A DNA stretch of 64,000 nucleotides from Anarhynchus alexandrinus. Taxonomy: Eukaryota; Chordata; Aves; Charadriiformes; Charadriidae. The DNA lies in the NCBI GenBank assembly GCA_008711295.1, contig VUYV01000073.1, forward strand, positions 1,426,996 through 1,490,995, in the 5' to 3' direction. The position numbers were made by a program, and so were the translations under genes. Shown piece by piece: positions 38,201 to 49,212 of the stretch (position 1 is the stretch's first letter; each line of letters starts with the position of its first letter). The notes under the pieces were generated by a model. It ran no database searches and was not told where the DNA came from. It saw nothing but the letters and a program-made list of their open reading frames with translations.

Positions 38201-39084
38201 TGAAACCCCAGGAAATACAGGATTACAGTCCCAAGCAGCCTGGGAAACCTGCATTTAGATGGCCTCAGGAACTAAGTAAAAGCTCATGGTCCCATTGAAC
38301 TCCTCAGAGGAACAAAGCGACTGAAGTGCTAAAGCCCTGAAGCAGGGACAGTGGTGCCAGCTGGTAGGTGATGAGCAGGCCCCTGAGCTCAGCAGGAGCT
38401 GGGGATGGCATCTCCAGGGAGCGGATAAGCCCCTGTGCACGGGGTCAGCTGCTGGGGACTACCCTCCGACATGAAGGATTCAAACTTTATTCATTTCTAC
38501 TTGAGCACGAACTTCAAATTTTTTTGCCTCTCCTGTTTAATATAATTTGTTTCAGCTGCCTGAGATGCTTTTTTTCTCCTGGATTGTCATTTGCATTCAG
38601 CTCCCACTCTAACCCAAATAAGCCTGGTATTAGGCTTCAAACACAAAAGCATTCCAGGAAAGATGGCTTCAGCTGTTAAAAGGAAATAGTTGTCCTTTCC
38701 TACTGTGAAAATCAACATTGCCCGGTTGACTGCAGATCTACAATCCATCTCCACTTCTTGATCCCTTCCTGGATCACCTACTGACTATCTACAAGGGACT
38801 TGGCACGATAATTTCACATTTGAATGCCTGTCTCCTATCTGTAGAACTGGTGTTAAAGTTAGGAAAGTCAAGGGAAAGTTAGGAAAGTCAATGGTATTGC
38901 AGCTTTCAATTGGCATTTTAAAATTTGCTCTGAGATCTGGTGAATGTTGTCAGATGTGCGTGGAAGGTTAGTGCTTAAGTTATTACTAGTTGGGAATCTG
39001 GAAAGCAGAGGGTATGTTTAATTTTATGTTTGTGAACACTCATTTGATGGGTCAACAGGAAAAAATACCTAGGGATTATCATTC
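35291..39084. other. Intergenic DNA
   Basis: No gene is recognised. Frames of up to 127 codons (36588-36971 -) show no domain. A 20-bp tandem duplication (AAAGTTAGGAAAGTCAA units) lies near 38860-38895. Confidence 0.55.
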
Positions 39085-39735
39085 TGTTATGGTTTGAGAA
39101 ACCCACAAAAATTTATTGTTGTTTAGACAATTATTCTATCATCTAATAACTGCTCCCCACCAGGGAAGGGGAATCAGGAAAAAACAAGGAAACCTGGGGC
39201 TTGAAATATAAACAGATTTAATAGAATAAGACCAGATTATTAAAATAATTAACACTAAAGAACCAACATTGATTCCGATACCAATATAAAATATACAAGG
39301 ATTATAGTCAGCTCATTATATCGGTAGGAAGCTGTGCACTCCCAGCAGGGGACAGCAAATGTCGGATATTGCGAGTGCTACGGCTTCAGGAGGAAGGGAA
39401 GGCTTCAGGGTTCCAGCACCGGGGCAAGAAGTTCTCTGGATCACAGACATGGAGGAAGAGAGAGCACTTAGCAGCAAACTCTCTAATTTATATTGAACGT
39501 GACATCCATCCTATGAAATAATCCTGTTGGCCAGCTTGGGTCAAGTGCCCGGGTCTTGCTCCTCCTCATCCCTGCACCTGGCGAGCTCGAAAACAATGAG
39601 ACCTTGAAACCCACATACCATAGCTGGCTATAAAGTAAATATTTTCACAAATTCAGACACTAGAGTCTTCTAAGAGTGCAGTTTTCCCAAGCACTAGAAG
39701 AAAAATTAGTCCTGTGTTGCTTAAACCAAGTAAAA
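39085..39735. mobile_element. ERVL-type LTR relic
   Basis: The block has the landmarks of a widespread avian ERVL LTR read in one direction: TGTTATGGTTTGAGAAACC at the start, a GATTTAATAGAATAAGACC segment near 39212-39235, CCTGTTGGCCAGCTTGGGTC near 39524-39545, and a tail AAGCACTAGAAGAAAAATTA then GCTTAAACCAAGTA. These match the order I know for that family, with many substitutions. TTTAATAG in this direction suggests the LTR's own sense strand is the minus strand, but I leave strand open. No internal retroviral genes or target duplication were recognised. Confidence 0.7.
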
Positions 39736-40679
39736 CTAAATAACAATTCAAATTTAAAATATTTTGCCACAAATCCCTAGGACCCTCCCCGCAAACATAT
39801 CAGCCGATAAGCTTAAATAATAAAGTCATTTGAGGAGACTGCAGTCAACTCACAGATAGTCTACAAACTGTAAAAACAGACGAACTTGTTGAAAATACTC
39901 TTCACGGCAAATTATTCATTCTTTTCTTGTTTGGTATCCACAGGGTTTTTATCTACTGAATGAAAACAGTGCTATATCTTTAATCTCTAGTTGTTCTCAT
40001 GGAGAAAGCAGGCAAAATTAACTCTCCATCTACTCAAGCTCAAGATTAAGCAAAATTTGAGGACAGTATTTAAAAATATATTTTGTTCAATTTTTCTGTT
40101 TTCTTTTGTTTTTCATATGTAGGACACATAGCCATCTTTTATCTTTTCCCTGGATATTTGAACTTTTCACATTTGTACTAATTTTTGTATGCTGAGTTTC
40201 CACCATTTTTCCTCTGGGAAAATCAGAAAGAAATAGTGCTGAAGTGACCCCGAGAAGTCTAACCATTTGTCCTAAAACAGGATTAGCAATACCTCTCTTA
40301 ATTACTTCTAATGATGGCAATTGCAAACTGCCCGAGTAATCTACCACAATGCTTCGCTGTCTTTATTGTTAGAATATATTTCTAGTATCTAATCTCGCAT
40401 CTAACCTCATTTTTCCCTTACTAATCTCTCAGCCTGTTACTTTTTGTTCCGTTATCATGGCCATTTGGAACTCAGTATCTTCCTCTTTGAAGTGACTTTT
40501 ACATACCTCAAGACATCTACTGTGCCATTTCTACTCTTTCAAGTCTTCACTTTGGGTTATGCACCCAGATGGTTCACAGCTTCCTTGCAGATCATTTGCA
40601 AAACTTGCTACTGTCTTGCATGTTGGTAGTGATTCATGGATAACGGCTCTTGAGGTACTGCAAGATAAACCAAGCTAAA
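39736..40679. other. Intergenic DNA
   Basis: AT-rich, with no gene or repeat family recognised. Confidence 0.6.
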
Positions 40680-40958
40680 GCTAGCAACGTTTTGCATCAG
40701 TCCTACAAATATTTCATCAAGACGATGCTTCCCTGTCTTGCTTATGAGAATGTCACATGAGATGGTGTTGAAAACTTATCTAAGTCTACTGCTTCTCCCC
40801 AGGCTATGAAGTCTGTTGGACTGTCAGGGAAAGAAATTATGTTTGTTCAATGTGTTTGTTCTTCACAAGATGTTTGTTCTTCATGAGCCCATGTCTATCC
40901 CTCATCCAGTAATTTTCTTCCAGGAGTTTAGAAGTTGTCTGATGATTTGTTCCAGAAC
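40680..40958 (-). repeat. Ancient CR1-type LINE fragment
   Basis: The minus strand carries diverged RT text. LEQIIRQL near 40930-40955 matches the MEQIIL block. KVFNTISCDILISKT near 40720-40765, after one frame change from AVDLDK, matches the DFSKAFDTVSHSILLEK block. The order and spacing agree with CR1 ORF2. Confidence 0.75.
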
Positions 40959-41155
40959 TATGAGGGTGGTAATGCACTAGAACAGGTTGCCCAGGAAAGT
41001 TGTGGATGGCCCAACCCTGGAAGAGTTCAAGGCCAGGTTGGATTGGGCTTTGAGCAACCTGGTCTAGTGGGAGGTGTCCCTACCCATGGCAGGGGGGTTG
41101 GAACTAGATGATCTTTAAGGTCCCTTCCAACCTAAACAATTCTCTGATCTTTCTA
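40959..41155 (+). repeat. CR1 LINE 3' tail
   Basis: GGGTGGTAATGCACTAGAAC, CTGGAAGAGTTCAAGGCCAG and CATGGCAGGGGGGTTGGAAC, then GATCTTTAAGGTCCCTTCCA, form the sense 3' end of a CR1 close to the family of the 9448-10431 copy. The terminal repeat is degenerate (ATTCTCTGATCTTTCTATGA). It abuts an older minus-strand CR1 remnant. Confidence 0.93.
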
Positions 41156-41745
41156 TGAATTGCTTGTATTTGAACTTTTCTATGAACAATGATCCAAAAA
41201 AGGGGAATTGAACACATTTTTTTTTGGCCTTCTCTATGTCTTCTTTTAGTAAATTCCCTCTGTTATTGAGAGGATGAATGTTCCCTCCTCTCCTGTGTAC
41301 CAAGGGACCTCTAGCTTTTCTAGGGCAGCTAAATGAATTCATAGTTATCCCTTGCTTGTCAATCCCCATTGCTCCTCTGGTGCATAAGCAAGGGACTAGC
41401 ATTTTTTTTAAATGTGTATGAAGTAACAAAAATGTATCTCAAAGAGAAGAAAAAGTTCCTTTGATGACAGATGTCATAAAACTTCATATAGATTATTGCA
41501 AAGACTGAGGAGAATACATCTAATATCACCACAGGTGGAAAGAAGAGTTATTAAGGTACTTTTTGTCCTCCTTGAGAACAATACGTGAATCAGTGGAAAC
41601 TGAATGCAGATGGCTTTCAAAGATAAGACAGGTACAACTTCTTTGAATAGCAACAGCAATTAACCATTGCAACAAACTGCTGGTGACTGATTGCCATCTC
41701 TTGAAGCCTGCATGACATTGTGTAGGAAATGTTTTAGCCCAGCAA
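41156..41745. other. Intergenic DNA
   Basis: Nothing recognised. Minus frames of 60-104 codons have no domain. Confidence 0.55.
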
Positions 41746-41930
41746 ATCATTAAATTGAATCTTGGTTGATGGATGGACGTTTCAGTGGGTTTTGATGTGT
41801 TGTTTCTGTGGATCCCAAGGCAGGGAAAATGCTCACTGAAGTCAGTAAAGCTATGTCAGCTTAGACCAGGTAGAAATCTGCTCCCCAGGTTTTTTAGAAA
41901 GGGCTTTCATGAAAAGAGATGGGTGACTTG
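41746..41930. repeat. Direct repeat A, copy 1
   Basis: This 185-bp segment recurs at 42089-42273 with only about three substitutions. Copy 1 ends exactly where LTR-like sequence begins. Confidence 0.95.
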
Positions 41931-42087
41931 GTGTCATTGTAGAGACGGACACGACACTGAATATCAAGTTGCAACAATCGTATATATATATTTATTTTAC
42001 AAGCAGTGCTCTTTTATATCCTTTTACCCGGATGCTTATCTGTGCATATATTCTACCATTCTACTTCTGCCCAATCCGCTCACACAT
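41931..42087 (-). mobile_element. Truncated LTR end, cut by an assembly gap
   Basis: Between direct repeat A copy 1 and the N at 42088 lies 157 bp absent from the second copy. On the minus strand it carries a TATA-like box (42012-42018), an AATAAA signal (41991-41996) and a terminal ...TCTACAATGACA at about 41932. That is the layout of the 3' part of an LTR (end of U3, R, U5). The 5' part is missing because the contig stops at the N. The family is not recognised. Confidence 0.65.
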
Positions 42088-42088
42088 N
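42088..42088. other. Assembly join (single N)
   Basis: One N separates the LTR-containing sequence from a second copy of the flank (42089 onward). Confidence 0.95.
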
Positions 42089-42273
42089 ATCATTAAATTG
42101 AATCTTGGTTGATGGATGGACGTTTCAGTGGGTTTTGATGTGTTGTTTCTGTGGATCCCAAGGCAGGGAAAATGCTCACTGAAGTCAGTAAAGCTATGTC
42201 AGCTTAGACCAGGTAGAGATCTGCTCCCCAGGGTTTTTAGAAAGGGCTTTCACGAAAAGAGATGGGTGACTTG
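42089..42273. repeat. Direct repeat A, copy 2
   Basis: Second copy of 41746-41930. Here the sequence continues without the LTR into GACGAACAGGTCTAAAG, so it looks like the empty site. Confidence 0.95.
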
Positions 42274-42375
42274 ACGAACAGGTCTAAAGTAGAAATCCAT
42301 GGGTAACAGGCAGAGGAAGAAGAGCCGTGTCAGCAAAGGGGTAGAATGAGGCTGGTGGTGTCTGCAGAGCACTGG
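42269..42375. repeat. Direct repeat B, copy 1
   Basis: This 107-bp segment recurs directly after the next N at 42377-42483 with about six substitutions, all or nearly all transitions. Confidence 0.95.
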
Positions 42376-42376
42376 N
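42376..42376. other. Assembly join (single N)
   Basis: One N separates direct repeat B copy 1 from copy 2. Confidence 0.95.
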
Positions 42377-42483
42377 ACTTGATGAACTGGTCTAAAGTAG
42401 AAATCCATGGGTAATAGGCAGAGGAAGAAGAGCCACGTCAGCAAAGGGGTAGGATGAGGCTGGTGGTGTCTGCAGAGCACTGG
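42377..42483. repeat. Direct repeat B, copy 2
   Basis: Second copy of 42269-42375. It starts with ACTTG, the same five bases that end direct repeat A copy 1 apart from its junction G. That is what one expects if this contig begins at the target duplication on the far side of an insertion. Confidence 0.95.
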
Positions 42484-43481
42484 GCAATGTCTCTGTGATA
42501 AGGTGCAGGTGGGACCAGAGCTGTAAGGCCTTGTGGGGAGGCAGAGAGGAGAAGGAGAGTAAACACAGCTGTGGGTTATGCAAGGAGGGAGGGTGAGTGC
42601 TAACAAGATGGGCATGTGGCTGCCTCAACCATGTATTTCTGACCATTCTGTTTTATTTTCTTTCGTACCAATACTAAATTTTGTCAGCCACATAAGACCC
42701 AGCACACTAACCCCTGAGCTCTGCTGCAGCTCTGGCATTTGCTGCTCTGCTTCGGCAGGGACCCTCCAAACAGCCCTGTGAAGAGAGGAGAGCTAAATCC
42801 CCCATGCTGCGCCCCCCCATCCCTCGGTACACCAGGACACTTTGCAGAGACCCTGCTCAGCAGAGCAGTGGGGTATGTGACACAAGACCTGAAAGCACAG
42901 ACCACTCCAGCCGCAGTACCACTCTGTGTTAAAGTAACGTAGAAAAACACACAGGGTCAAAATACTGCCTTGTAGAGCTAAATGGAAATGAGTTTTTGCT
43001 CAAAACCGATAGACTCATTATCACTTTTCAATCTCTTGGGCTGCCTGTAACAAATATCATTGCTACACACGTAGGTTTGGTGATTAAAGAACAACTAATG
43101 ACACCTGCCTGACCAACTACGTTGCTTTGGTTAACCAGGCAGAAATATACATATGCCATTTCACACAGGTACTTGAAAAGGGTTCAATTTAAACTAATTA
43201 ATAAAATAGCCTGTTTTGACAAAAATTAATTGTTCTCTGAGAATACGTGAATTCAACACTGCTAGAAAATCCCTGCCATCTGACGTAGAAGGATTTATAG
43301 GTTTAGTGGAAATTGCTTTCCCCACTGTCCAGATTAAATACTGCAGGATGATTTTTTGTATGAGTAAACATCCTTCCAATAACGATCAGACCGATAATGT
43401 CTTAAAAAGAGGAACAGGATCTTCATTTTGGTTTTCTTCTTCTTGTATGGACTATTTCTGGATACAGAACATTCAGGTAAC
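42484..43481. other. Upstream region of GABRR1
   Basis: This must include the GABRR1 promoter and 5' UTR, but no TATA box, CpG island or transcription start can be fixed. The region nearest the start codon (43000-43481) is AT-rich and not CpG-rich. An in-frame TAA at 43395-43397 precedes the GABRR1 start with no in-frame ATG between. Confidence 0.5.
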
Positions 43482-43603
43482 ATGTTGACTGTCCATAAAA
43501 TGCATTTTAGCATCTTCCTGCTGTTGTGGGGATGGGTTTTATCCACGGAATGCAGAGCCCACCGACAAGGAAAAGAAATACATGAGGTATACAAGAAAGG
43601 CAG
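43482..43603 (+). CDS. GABRR1: GABRR1 first coding exon: signal peptide of rho-1
   Basis: This exon begins the protein MLTVHKMHFSIFLLLWGWVL followed by STECRAHRQGKEIHEVYKKG and ends with the first two bases of the next codon at a consensus donor, gtgagt. The hydrophobic stretch FSIFLLLWGWVL is a signal peptide that targets the subunit to the ER membrane. MHFSIFLLLWGWVLSTE and GKEIHEVYKKG align residue by residue with mammalian rho-1 and not with rho-2, whose N-terminus differs. I chose the first ATG because an upstream in-frame stop precedes it, A lies at -3, and mammalian rho-1 starts at the same place. A second Met at residue 7 is also possible. Confidence 0.95.
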
Positions 43604-46600
43604 GTGAGTCTCTTTTTTTTTTACATTCAAATTGTTACAGTTTGGATAAATGTAATGTTTCAGGTGAAGATATAATGACTAACAGATAATTAGAGTTTGC
43701 ATTTGCAGATTGTGATCTCTAAGTAAAAAATATTTTCTGTTGCTGTTTTTGCCAATGAAAGTTTTAATACATTTTCTACAGTGAAAATCGTTTCTCCCCC
43801 CAAAAAAATAGGTTTGTGAGGTATCTCAAAATTTGAAAGGGTGCAAAAAAGAAGCATTTGCTGATATTTATTGTAGTTAAAATGCGGTAGAGTATTTACA
43901 TGAAAGCTGAGAGGAAATTTAGGTCCATGAGGACTGTCGTATTCACTGAAAATTAGATTGACTTGAGATCTCAAATGAAACCATTCAGAATTTATTTTAT
44001 TGTTTCCATACTATTTGTTTTATAGAGTTTTTGAGAGGAAAAAATGAAAGTGTCTGTGCAAACTTCAAGGCTATGGTCAGCTATCAGAGGAAACAGAGCA
44101 CTCAGTGTATTGAACTAAGATATTAAAAATTATTTAAAATATTGTCTATTCTTCTCTTTCTCTCTCTCTCTCTTACAAAAAGGCCATGTGACATTTTTCT
44201 CCCACTATTTTGTAGACAGCCATTTTAGGAGGTTTTGAGTTGAAGAAGGTTTTTTGCTACAACTGAGTTCTGATTACTTATATTCTATTTGGGGAATATT
44301 TGGAACTTTGTATGAGGATTTTTATATTCAGGCACATAACAAGGTACATCCAGAGGAAAAATTCTTTGGGTTTTTTTTTTGAGGATATAGCTAACATATT
44401 TAGATTGCTGTTCAAATGTTGTGTACTTCTGGTTGTGACAGACTGAGCCTATGTTGTTTCTGCTTTGCTATATTCACTGTTTCTGTTCTGTAATGACTCT
44501 GTATCACCATCAATACTGCAAAGTGTATGGGGATGGAAGTGCAGGAGTGTCACAATCATGAGGAATTCAAACCATTCCTGTTAGCCTTCAGAAAAAATGA
44601 TGAGAGCTGGAAATGAAGAATCATAGAAAACAGTGATTTTTTGCTTTCCCTCGTAGCAAGTCAGGAGTACATTACAGAGTGATTGCAGTGTCCTGGTTGA
44701 CACTTGGGGGTCCACGAGTCATCTTATAGATAGGAAATGGCTTTATCAGTGACGCCACCTTCGTGGAGGTATAACTGGCAAAATGGATGCAGTGGCTCTG
44801 TTCACGATCAGCCCCCAGGGCATGCGTTCCCAGAGGCAGTATGGATGCAAGACAGCCTTGAAACCTCTGTTTTTGTTGAGGCTTCATGACAGTGGCGGCA
44901 GAGGTGATGTGCTGACTGTAGCAAAATAAAGGGGGGAGAAGCGGGGCACCATAGTCTGAGTTGAAAAGTGTCCAGCAGAGAGGAAGGCGTACACACAGCC
45001 AAGTTCTTGTTTACCATCTTTAACAAAAACTTCCACTGCACCAAACACTTAACAGTGTTAGTGCAATTAAGTGATGATATAACAAATCACAGCAGAAAAG
45101 AGTGTTAAAAATACGTGAAAATGGAAAAGAAATACCTATTCTGTTCACTTAGGAACTGCCTCTTCACCTGTGCTTTATATATATGGTGCAATTGTGCCAG
45201 GAAAAGCCCATCAGAAAGCCCCGAGGTATCGTGGCTCTGAGAAGCTGGGTTCACCGCCCTCCCAGCGCGCCCACGCTGGCCTGGGAGGTAATTTCTGGCC
45301 TATTTCTGCCTCAGTAGAGCAGTACTGACGCTGAGGAGGGCTGACGGGGAGAGAGGCACAATGCTGGTGGGTGGTCATAGGGTTGTCCTTCAGCAGTGTG
45401 ATGCCCAGTACAGCGCTCACTTTCCCCTGTGATGAGATAGGCGACAAGAGACCGTTGCTTTTAACAGTCTTATAATTCGTAAATTCAAAAAGGACAATTA
45501 TGGTCATCCATCTGATTTCCTGCTACGCACAAGCAACAAAACCTTCTGTAGGAATTGTACACCAAACACCTAATTTCTAATAATTACCTACAATGTCAGA
45601 TAGACTCAGAATAGATGGCAAGTCTTTTTTAACTTTGGCTTCCATCCATTTTCTCCTGTTCTATGCTAACTTGTCTCTTCTCCATCCAGGTGGATCAAGT
45701 CCCCTCTTCATCTCCACTTAGGCGTATTCAAAGGACTAAGCTGCTTATATTTCTCAGTGTAGGATGTTTCCCAAACCTTGACTCTGTCATTTGCTTGTTT
45801 TCCTCTGTCCCTTCGCTGCTTTTTCAGGGTTGACATCAGGACTGGGCGCAGTGTTTGCACAGTTCTCACATAGGTGCTGTATACAGAGTTACTCCTGTTG
45901 ACCTCCTGGGATTGTGGTCAAGGTCTCCCTTGCAGCCACACAGTGGGGAGATCATGTTTGCCCAGCATCTATGTATGACAGGACACCTTGTATTAAAGGT
46001 AAAGCCAGTCCTCTTTGAACTCACGTGTAGTTCCCTGTATGTTAAGATGCTGATCATATCAGACACTTTTGAAGTAGGCCTGGTTCCTTTGCACTTCAGT
46101 CAAAGTCGAGGCCTTTTTCCACCACAGAATTAGAACCTGGAAGAAAAACAGATCAAGGGGGTGTTGTGGTTAGAAGAGGCCTAGCTAAGAAGCAAAGTTT
46201 CTGAACAAAATTGGTCCTGTTTTACCTCAAACCAGAATAGGGGGGATGCTATATAACATCAGAAAATGCTTGCAGTGAAGATTGCTCCTGAACATTTTGT
46301 TGTTGACTCTGTTTCCCCTCCCTTCAAGACTCAGTCCTGAATATCCATTATGCAGAAGAAGTTATAGCAATTGACTTCATTACTCCTCTCTAAATACTGT
46401 TATCTCTTGCTCCATAAGGCTTGTGGTAGGGACCAGGATGGAAATCCATCCCTTCATTGCAGCCTTTGCCTTCTGAAGTGAGCCACATGCCTCACTGGAG
46501 GCTGATGGAGGAAATCTATTTGAAATGGAAAAGGCTGGCTCCATACCACCACCGGATGCTCAGCATGACTTGATTTGCACCCATGGCCTTCCTGGCCTCC

Positions 46601-49212
46601 AGAAGCCCTTTAAGGGTACGAGACCATCCGCTTGCCCTACTGCCAGGGCTCAGTGCCAGCCACCAGTGTTGGCAGGCAGCACAGGCATCTGCTGTAGAGA
46701 CCTGCCACCTTGGGTGTGCTGTCAGCATCCTGCTGTCCCCGACAGACATGTTCAGCTTTGCTCCTGAGTCTCATGGTGCAGTTGACAGAGGAAATACACA
46801 GGCTTTTAGCTTGTTTCTTTGGATAGTGCCATTCTGCAAGTGTTAGTTTCCTCCAAGGAGACGCACTTGCTCTGAACTCGGCTTTCAAATAAAAACTCAC
46901 TATTTGCTCTGCAGTTTTCAGTGCCAGGGCTTGTCCTTTCACCTACCTGAATCCAGCTAATCCCACAGCCTTTGCACTCCTGCTGATACAGTGAACGGGG
47001 GACCACAGGGTCAGACACATTCTCTGTCACAATTTTTGGCACTGCAGGTACCCCAAGGTAGCCATTCTATCATGAGACAGAACAACCTTGCAGAAGGGTG
47101 AGCAGACAGACATATTTTTCCCCACGAGAGTTCAGGCATGCACCACAGTCTTTGGGGACTGGGTTTGCATGACAGGAATTTTGCAAAAAGTCCCAAATAA
47201 TTCCTGAAATAAAGCCGATGAGGCTTTGGGACACAGTGCAGAGTGTGACAAGGAAATGGCAAAGCGTATGCATAGTATGCATACAGTCACAGTATGTGAC
47301 AGCAAAGTAGACAGCTTTATTGCATGGGACTTATTACAGAGCCCTCCAATATTGTAATTTGCTGTAAAAATGTCTGTGTGCTAAGACAGACAAAGACTCA
47401 ACTACTTATTTTTGCTAATCTCCGGGACAAATCACCTCAAAGGAATTTCACTTCAAAGAGCAGCAATACAAAAATAAAACCTTTCTCACCTTGCAGACCC
47501 GTTCGCAGTTTGCAGTCAGCCGAGTGCGAATCCTGCCGGGTTTGCAAAGCTTTTTACTCCTGCTAAATCCACAGTGCCAAAAATCCTACAGGAAGGAGCT
47601 GAGATCCGGAGCACCAGCAACAGGGCTGCCTGCTGCTTTCCCAACTGCTCAGGCCCTTGGAAAGCCACCAGGCTGCACGGGGGTCACTAGAAGGATACAA
47701 AGGGTCAGTAAAGGTCACAGCATCGTTATGCCAACGAAAGGGCCAAAGCCCGTGTTGCTAATTAGACTTGCAGAATCTGCTAGAGAGGATGAGCAATCGG
47801 AAAAAAACAGGCCTGGAGCTGAGCCCAGGTTGTTCTGCCAGAGCTAACTGATGGGGGAAAAAAATCTCTTTTAACACTAAAATCTCCCTGGACAGCATTA
47901 TAACCACCTTTCAGACAAGCAGCTCTCAGCAGAAGAGATTTCACTGTACAAGATTTATGGATCATGTTTGTTTAATCTTAGCTAAGAGACCCTCTTCATG
48001 TTTTTAGTGATGTCCCTACCATTCCCTGGCCATGTTATAATCATTTTGCCTCACTCTGGTCTCCAAATAGCAACTCATTTTCTGCTCCTTTAGAGCTCCC
48101 TGTCCATGTTTCTGTCAGTAAGAGCTATCTTTTACAGCAGTTGTGTGACATCCTCTGCAATAAGCCCTGGGCTTGTTATCACAAGGTCTCTTTCATGGCC
48201 AAAGATCTTTCTCTTTATGACGTTTTCAGATGTTATTACAATTAGTGACACTCTTAAGTGATGGGAGCTACCCTGCATTATTATGGCCATGGTTGCCTCA
48301 TGGTCCTTTCTCAAAGGGTCAGCATCATACTGAACACTTGCAACATTGGAAGTTACCTTCCCTTGCTTTTGTTGAATTCAGAGGGGACTTCTGTGTTGTC
48401 AGCTCCTCCATATTCCAGCCATGTTGTGTACAAGCTCTCTATGCCCTGTAAATCACACATGGCTATCTTGGTACCCACACTGAGGCTGCCTCCTATACAG
48501 AGGGCAGCTCCTACCTTCCTGCCCTCCAAATGCTTTCTCTGGCCTTATAATTTCATCCCTAACAGGATTTCTTCCTTTACCTCCCAGCACTCCTTAAGCT
48601 GTTCTCTTGTCCTAGAGTTTTGCTCTTGTATCTTATCTTCAGGATTGATCCTGAAAGCATTTTTTTTGCATGAACAAAGCTTACTAACGCAAGCTGTCTT
48701 TAGATCAGATCTTCAGAGTGCACGGTAAGCCCATAAAATACCCATTGAAAGCATTGCCTATAGGAGCACATTATCAACAGTGAGCCAGATCCAGTGGAGC
48801 GCTGAGCACCCTCAGGTCCCAAGGCACTCCTTGTTAAGATCAGCAGTTTGCACTGTCTTGACACCATATGTACCAGCAGTGCTGGGTATCAGGAGAGCAA
48901 TAAGAGGCCCAGAGTGGGCTTCAGGCCAATGCAACTGGAGTCTCTTGATGTCCATTGTTGGAAACTTGCCTTTCCCTTTCCTCCTTTCACCTCCAGCTCC
49001 TTCACTCCTTTTCTTTCCCTCATTCAAGGTTCCTCCTCTTCTCCAATGTGCTCTTTCTCTTTTTTTGTCCCAGAATTTCTCTGCCTTCTGCTTCACTTGC
49101 CTCGTTTATTTGACCCTAGGTACATCCATTACCACTGTCACATAGTTCTGCCAGTTTTTCTCCAGTTGCTTTTAACTCTGTATTATTCTGTAACTTCCTT
49201 CTCTCTTTCCTG
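43604..49212 (+). other. GABRR1: GABRR1 intron 1, proximal part
   Basis: The first intron is 17.0 kb in total. This part has no recognised repeat family except a short TC run near 44158-44174. Open frames of up to 156 codons (48258-48728 +) have no domain. A cluster of short frames at 46500-47300 lies on both strands. Confidence 0.6.

Noticed and set aside
43216..43488. 90-codon + frame ending just after the GABRR1 start
   Set aside because: It is in a different frame from rho-1 and has no similarity. The rho-1 start at 43482 is supported by its match to the mammalian N-terminus.
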